NCBI GenBank assembly: GCA_900618425.1 | Contig: UZAN01042398.1 | Span: 35,784 to 48,651, forward strand | From: Echinostoma caproni | Lineage: Eukaryota; Platyhelminthes; Trematoda; Plagiorchiida; Echinostomatidae | Reading direction: 5' to 3' | Length of the DNA: 12,868 bases | Shown: in pieces, positions 8,728 to 12,868 of the stretch | Numbering within the stretch: the stretch's first letter is position 1 | Layout of the letters: the number at the start of each line of letters is the position of its first letter | Notes under the pieces: model-generated | Told to the model about the DNA's origin: nothing | The model's input: the letters and a program-made list of their open reading frames with translations, nothing else | The model's database searches: none | Made by a program: the position numbers and the translations under genes

Positions 8728-8728
8728 C

Positions 8729-8788
<60 letters not shown>

Positions 8789-8822
8789 GGATAGACAGAC
8801 AGACGGAAAGACAGCCAGACAG
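8728..8822. repeat. CAGA tetranucleotide microsatellite
   Basis: Perfect CAGA units from 8728 to 8788 (about 15), then a degenerate tail with GGATAG, GGAAAG and CAGC interruptions to about 8822. The plus-strand ORF through it (DRQT repeats) is an artefact of the four-base period. Confidence 0.9.
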
Positions 8823-9191
8823 CGATTTATGATGAGTAGGTTGAGTGTTCCTTTATTTGGATCTTAAACATTCCCCAATTGGAATGCGGTTTCACTCTGG
8901 GTCCCGTTCGCGTGCCTTAGAACCGGTCACAGATATTGGGTTCGGTCAGTGGGAACCTAAGTGTCTGCTCACACTATTGTCATAAAAGGTTTACAAAATC
9001 CCAACCAATTAACAAAATATGAACCCGATTTTTCATTCTGTTCCAAGAAGCATGTTTTATTCAGATTTTTTGACCGGAACTATAACCAGTGACCGATTTC
9101 AAAACACACGAATGGAATCCTGATTATATTCACATCTGAAATGTTTAGTAATTTTTGAATCCTCAAGCGATCTAATGCACTGTCCATAAAC
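8823..9191. other. No gene seen
   Basis: Contains a modest inverted pair ATTCCCCAATTGGAAT near 8870 and no supported reading frame or repeat family. Confidence 0.35.
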
Positions 9192-9314
9192 CTGTCTGTA
9201 TGTATTTATATGTATGAATTTTTCAACCAGTCCGTTCATGATCGAGCCGGGAAGTACATGTAGCTTTTCATTGTCCTCATTAGCGTCGCCATTAATTCCA
9301 TAGTTAGCGTTCCC
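9192..9314 (-). CDS. Possible exon of the coiled-coil gene (weak)
   Basis: An open stretch on the minus strand encodes an acidic peptide (GNANYGINGDANEDNEKLHV onward), followed by a weak donor GTTTAT at 9191. If it starts after GAG at 9315 it is phase 0-0 like its neighbours, but that acceptor lacks a pyrimidine tract. A better acceptor, TAG at 9324-9322, gives a different phase. It sits where extra exons of the gene would be expected. Offered as a candidate only. Confidence 0.22.
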
Positions 9315-9594
9315 CTCTTCACTATACAAATCAATTAAATGAAGTGTTCTTTTTATGACGTTCAAAGCGGATGCAAGAACACAGTGTGACATGGATTTGT
9401 GGACGGAAAACGGTCATATGCGCATACCTTGGTTTTGAATCCATTTGAATCATGATTTAATTGAATGAGACCCGCTTATGACAAGCAATGTTTTCGTGGA
9501 AAATACCTAGACGTTGATTATGCACAAATGTGATGCGTAAAATTGAGCAGAAAGTTATATTTTTAATATCATATTCATCATTGTCATTACTTAC

Positions 9595-9807
9595 AGCCGA
9601 CACTAGTTGGTAGTTCATTTTCAAATTTTCAAACACCACCTGATCTCGTGCAATCAGATTGGCATTTCTTATGTGATCTTCCATCAGATAGTGACTTTTT
9701 CGCAGTGTTTTGTGCTCATCTTGCAATTGTGCGTATTGTGTGGCACAAGTGACCAATTTCTGTTCCAGTGCAGCGATCTGATATTGCAACGGGAAGTATT
9801 CACGTTC
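9595..9807 (-). CDS. Coiled-coil gene exon, 71 codons, phase 0-0
   Basis: This is the longest and best-supported exon. The acceptor (TTGTTTTCAG) ends at 9808 and the donor GTAAGT starts at 9594; 213 bases give exactly 71 codons. The peptide begins EREYFPLQYQIAALEQKL and continues with spaced L, I, V and M residues among E, K, Q, R and H through to LKMNYQLVSA, a pattern typical of a long alpha-helical coiled coil. No catalytic motif is visible. The neighbour upstream in transcription is the 22-codon exon at 9927. The family was not recognised from sequence. Confidence 0.75.
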
Positions 9808-9861
9808 CTGAAAACAATGGAATTGGTTAAATTTCTGTCTGTGAAACTGCTTCGAACTTAC

Positions 9862-9927
9862 GTTTGCATCACAAAATCCGGCCACGTTCAAATCCACGAG
9901 AGGAATCTCTCGCCCGAGTGTTTCTTC
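9862..9927 (-). CDS. Coiled-coil gene exon, 22 codons, phase 0-0
   Basis: The acceptor (CTCATACACAG) ends at 9928 and a perfect GTAAGT donor starts at 9861. The exon reads EETLGREIPLVDLNVAGFCD and two more residues, with no stop in the frame. It lies only 54 bases from the next exon (9807-9595) and in the same frame, as expected of a short intron; the intron is also open in that frame, so retention would give a continuous reading. This segment is less helical than the downstream exons and may be a short non-coil stretch before the coil. Confidence 0.6.
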
Positions 9928-10865
9928 CTGTGTATGAGTGAGAGTAGCGCATGTATGAAAGGATAGGCCTCAGGAGATGATGCTATTAATAATATTTCAC
10001 AAAAATGATGAAATTCAGTTGTTTGATATATTTATATGATTAGAATAATGACTGTTTGTGAGTACCGCTGTAAATCAGACATCCTACCGCATAACAAGAG
10101 AGACAATAGATACTTTTGTGAAGCCCCGGAGGCACTAGTTTAAGCAACAGCATTTCTGAAATTCAGTTTAGTTCAGTTTTTACAACTATTAACAAGTGCA
10201 AGCGGAAGATGGAGAATTCATACAGAAATTATACTCTGTCAATTGTGAGAAGCCTATAAACGGCACAGTCGTAGGAAGTATATTGGCTTTAAAGATGACT
10301 GAGGTTGCATCGACCACTCGTCACTACTCTTTATTCTCTAGAACAAACATTCAGTTCCTTGGCCTACAATCTCTTCCTTCACTCAAAAACGATCTCTCCT
10401 TGAAAGATCTGATGAAGGCGTTTATTTCAATATTACGAACTCTCAATACTGATGACTGAAACCGGGTTCAAGCCTTCAAACCTCCGTATGAACCTCCAAG
10501 ATGTAATTGTACACTTTTCTCCTTTTTGATGGGTAAACATTACGATAATACAGCTTGATCTTCACGAAAGAATGTGGAAAGTGATCTGGTTTGAAGTATG
10601 CAGACAGTATTGTACCACTAAGTGAAGATCTAAGTAAGTTGTAAGCTTTTTGAATGGTTTGAATGATAGCAAACCTATGTTCGGCATGCGCTTGACACCT
10701 TCGGAATGTAAAATGTTGTCACACGACTGAAAAAGCAAACGAAAATGTAAATGGATTTCGTAACCTAAGGAGTTATGCCTCATTTAGTGGACAATTATCC
10801 GATGAAGCCTTGGTTGATGTTTATAAATTTTAAATGTCGATTGTGTCATTACAACATCCTAATGT
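9928..10865. other. Intron of the coiled-coil gene, no exon found
   Basis: Plus ORF 10196-10459 (87 codons) begins with a non-ATG codon, lacks motifs and has no splice support. Minus ORF 10783-10562 is likewise unassigned. CAGTTTAGTTCAGTTTTT near 10166 loosely resembles the LINE tail on the opposite strand. Confidence 0.35.
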
Positions 10866-11225
10866 CTGCGAAGCTTCGAACTGAAACTGCAGCAGTTCCA
10901 CCTGTGCTGCTACATAGTATAGAAACTTGGCCGTTACGGGGTAACCGGATCAGCAATACTGAGGTTAGTAGCATAGGTTTAGGTGATCGAGGAAGCTCAG
11001 GATAACAAATACCTACCATGGATCGCGTTGACTAGGGCTTGCAATATGTAGATCACCCCTACGTAGACTGTCACGATATCCGATGTTCTTCTAGGTAGGC
11101 GGTGGATGGAAGAAAGTCAAATTTGGTTAAACTATGATGTAGACGTGGGTTGTGAAAGCCCTGGCCATATACGTCGCATTAGATTCCTTAATCGGGGACC
11201 TCCGGATCAGAATACTTGATCGTTA
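10866..11225 (+). pseudogene. Degraded C-terminal end of a LINE reverse transcriptase ORF
   Basis: In one frame, 10904-10939 reads VLLHSIETWPLR, the counterpart of the LLYGxETW motif found after the reverse transcriptase domain in many RTE- and Jockey-like LINEs. It is followed directly by NRISNTEVSSIGLGDR, which in intact elements lies some 25 residues further on, so an internal deletion is likely. After a stop, another frame gives LRRLSRYPMFF, stop, VGGGWKKVKFG and later TWVVKALA, matching the GDGWKKVRGGQTKTW region of flatworm RTE-like elements. Several stops and a frameshift show it is dead. Family assignment is from remembered motifs, not a search. Confidence 0.65.
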
Positions 11226-11430
11226 GTTATATGTCTTAGTTTCTTAAACAATGTGCTTGTACCTGGGCTCAATGTCTTTGCAGCCTGAACCCTTTCTTCG
11301 CAGTTTGATGCTTCTTCCGGCACTCTAATCTTACCTTTGTTGCTTTGTAGAAATAGGTAGCTCAAAGATAGCCACGAAAACGGCCATACCAGAATGCTTG
11401 ATTAACATTCGAATAAACTGAAACTGAAAG
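11226..11430 (+). mobile_element. LINE 3' untranslated region and short tandem tail
   Basis: Follows the dead LINE frame and ends AATAAACTGAAACTGAAAG (11412-11430), a short CTGAAA-type tandem repeat. RTE-clade elements often end in short tandem repeats instead of poly(A), so this is the likely 3' end. No target-site duplication can be shown because the 5' end is not defined. Confidence 0.5.
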
Positions 11431-11495
11431 CTAATCGACTTAAACTCAGTAACCTTAAGAATTTTGTTTCAAGCGCAATTTTGGGTTCTCGGGAA

Positions 11496-11530
11496 GCATC
11501 TGACTAGGATTTCGCTCTCATCAGAGCTCG
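11496..11530 (-). ncRNA. Hammerhead-like core relic lacking stem II
   Basis: On the minus strand: CTGATGA (11524-11518), GAGC (11517-11514), GAAA (11513-11510), TCCTA, then GTC (11504-11502). The two core strands and the GUC cleavage triplet are perfect. The distance from GAA to the cleavage C is 8 bases, as in the SINE ribozyme at 2923-2963. Stem II is reduced to GAGC, and stem I supports only about two pairs. It may be a collapsed hammerhead inside a repeat, or chance. Confidence 0.35.
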
Positions 11531-12356
11531 ATATTCGTAGTGCATACCAGCTAACCCATCAATGCTATAAACCGCGGTATGCCAACAAACTCACATAGAA
11601 GCTCATCAACACCACTAAGTTTTGTTCAGATAGTATCCTAATACGAATTTGGTTAATTCTTATCCTTCTATTCTATGAAAGGCAGCAAAATTGCGTGGTG
11701 TGACATAAAAATACGGTTGTTACTATCTGATTGAAAGTTTGGCTAATTTTCTCCTAATTTCGGGTAATTCGACTTGATTTTACAAACGTATCTTTTACGT
11801 TTCACCAATCACCGTGAATTGCCTTTTTGGAGAACGTTGATTTGTAGGGAAAACCATTTATTGTAGGCCAGAAGGACTACAAATACAAATATTCCAGTAC
11901 GATGGATAATTGTATTGGCATCAAGGATTGCACAACGAACCATCTGTTGCGTTTCAACATCAGAGTGAGTTTTGATGTGAATGGCCACCCTCAAGACTTC
12001 ATTCTAAAGAACAATTACCACTTTATCCAGTCAGGCTGACTGGAGCGTTTTTTGCGTTCGAGCCTATCACTGGTGCATAGCCACCATCTCATCCGAGTTT
12101 GAACACATCGTCTCTCGCATGTAAGACGTTTGTGTTATCACCATGCCAACCAGCTCACAATAGTGCAATGTAGAATTACCAACTTGTCCAGAAGTCATCT
12201 TTAACGGTAGTTATTCAGTTTCTTTGTTTCGATAGTACGGAAGGGAGGTACAACCGCCCGCCAAATATGGTGTTTCATGCGAGGACTGGATAACCGTGCT
12301 CAAATAAACCCGATGGGCCAGATTTTTAATTCGTATTTTAGCTCATGGTTACTTAC
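11531..12356. other. Repeat-like or intronic sequence, no gene
   Basis: The minus-strand ORF 11994-11809 shows a hydrophobic stretch (GIFVFVVLLAYN) but no family. No exon with matching splice sites was found between 12357 and 9927. Confidence 0.35.
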
Positions 12357-12412
12357 GAGTAGCAGCATTAGACTATCTTTCAGATGCGCCGCAGATTGTG
12401 ATTGTGATGATT
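12357..12412 (-). CDS. Upstream exon of the coiled-coil gene
   Basis: Reading leftward, a pyrimidine-rich acceptor (TTCTTCACAG) ends at 12413 and a consensus donor (GTAAGT) begins at 12356. The exon is 56 bases. Only one frame is open: it starts with two bases completing a split codon and ends in phase 0, matching the next recognised exon at 9927. The peptide is serine- and glutamine-rich at first (SSQSQSAAHLKDS) and ends in leucines. The frame is closed by TGA just upstream, so this is not a start exon. The preceding exon was not found. The short length makes chance possible, but both splice sites are strong. Confidence 0.45.
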
Positions 12413-12868
12413 CTGTGAAGAACGGTCAATCTCATGAATAGCACTTATCCGACGCCGCTACTCACAGGCAACTGTGAACCAAAATACGACTTTAAATCCA
12501 ATTTTTTTCTCTAGTAATCATATATGGTCTTACATTACTGACCAAAGAGCTTTCATCTATCATTATTTCAGGTAACAGCTGTCTATCCGGAGACATGCAC
12601 AACACGTTCCAGTTATTGACAAATGACAAAACTGGTCCATTCTGATCGGAAAAATTCTATCTGCTTTTGAGCGCACAAATCTTCGAGGCTTTCTTATCGC
12701 ATGATTTGATCCGTATGTCAACCTTTTACCCATAAACCAGATAGTCCGTTGTCACTGGAGCACGAGTGAAACTGAGGAGTTTTCATGAGACTGTATTCGT
12801 CACGTTATCACCATAGACTGGAAAACCTTGGAAGCATTTGATATCTAACACATTTTGGGTTGACAATG
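12413..12868. other. Upstream sequence of the coiled-coil gene, exon not located
   Basis: An open 15-codon minus-strand stretch (12513-12469) with AG and GTGAGT borders cannot join the next exon in phase. TTTCATGAGACTGTATTCGT at 12782-12801 resembles the repeat-like stretches near 4108 and 5269. Confidence 0.35.

Larger units (their letters stand above)
801..12412 (-). other. Split gene for an unrecognised coiled-coil protein (partial, both ends outside view)
   Basis: Seven exons on the minus strand are joined here as one gene model. Seen: 12412-12357, 9927-9862, 9807-9595, 6926-6822, 5914-5879, 5492-5355 and 983-801 each have an AG acceptor and a GT donor, and the last six all start and end in phase 0, so they splice in frame in any combination. 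The peptides are rich in E, K, R, L and Q with heptad-like spacing, as in centrosomal, ciliary, Golgi or cytoskeletal coiled-coil proteins; the family is not recognised and no function is claimed. Together they encode about 260 residues. Introns range from 54 bases to over 4 kb and hold most of the repeats. Exons may be missing, notably between 9595 and 6926 and between 5355 and 983. A start codon and a stop codon were not found. One gene is the simplest reading, but a transcript is needed to prove the joins. Confidence 0.6.

Noticed and set aside
8673..8867. Plus-strand ORF with DRQT repeats
   Set aside because: A translation of the CAGA microsatellite.
10158..10183. Minus-strand LINE tail resembling the CTGAAA repeat
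   Set aside because: Too short and imperfect, with no LINE coding remnant beside it.
12469..12513. 15-codon minus-strand exon upstream of 12412
   Set aside because: It ends in phase 0, whereas the exon at 12412 needs one carried base; the frame that leaves one base makes a stop at the junction.

Overview
The window looks like nuclear DNA of a metazoan, most likely a parasitic flatworm of trematode type. It has scattered short exons with eukaryotic splice sites, long introns, a tRNA-derived SINE carrying a schistosome-type hammerhead ribozyme, a decayed non-LTR retrotransposon, many diverged repeats and several microsatellites. No prokaryotic operon, rRNA gene, intact tRNA gene or CRISPR array is seen. 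The organism call is an inference from repeat type and gene structure. Two N bases at 3649-3650 mark an unresolved assembly position.

The main gene is a split gene on the minus strand, entering near 12412 and running leftward to at least 801. Six well-supported exons (9927-9862, 9807-9595, 6926-6822, 5914-5879, 5492-5355, 983-801) all begin and end in phase 0. They have AG acceptors and mostly GTAAGT- or GTGAGT-like donors, and they read as charged, heptad-like coiled coil. A seventh exon (12412-12357) lies upstream and joins in phase. Neither end of the gene is visible. I do not recognise the protein. Other candidate exons (9314-9192, 7973-7855, 7060-7040) are weak.

Repeats fill the introns. 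At 2536-3000 lies a composite in which a plus-strand SINE, with RNA polymerase III A and B boxes followed by a mutated hammerhead ribozyme, sits next to an inverted fragment of the same family. In that fragment tail and head sequences adjoin, suggesting a tandem dimer. At 3687-4534 two diverged copies of an unclassified repeat lie in inverted orientation. At 10866-11430 is the degraded 3' end of a LINE whose reading frame still shows the LLxxxETW and GWKKV motifs, ending in a CTGAAA-type tail. Just beyond it, 11530-11496 on the minus strand carries a second hammerhead-like core. Microsatellites occur at 181-210 (TGCC), 6001-6016 (ATT), 7777-7804 (TG) and 8728-8822 (CAGA).

The most interesting content is the pair of hammerhead-ribozyme relics, which share the same 8-base spacing between the GAA core and the cleavage site. 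The composite, apparently dimeric SINE that carries one of them comes next. Outside the minus-strand coiled-coil gene I see no convincing protein-coding gene.
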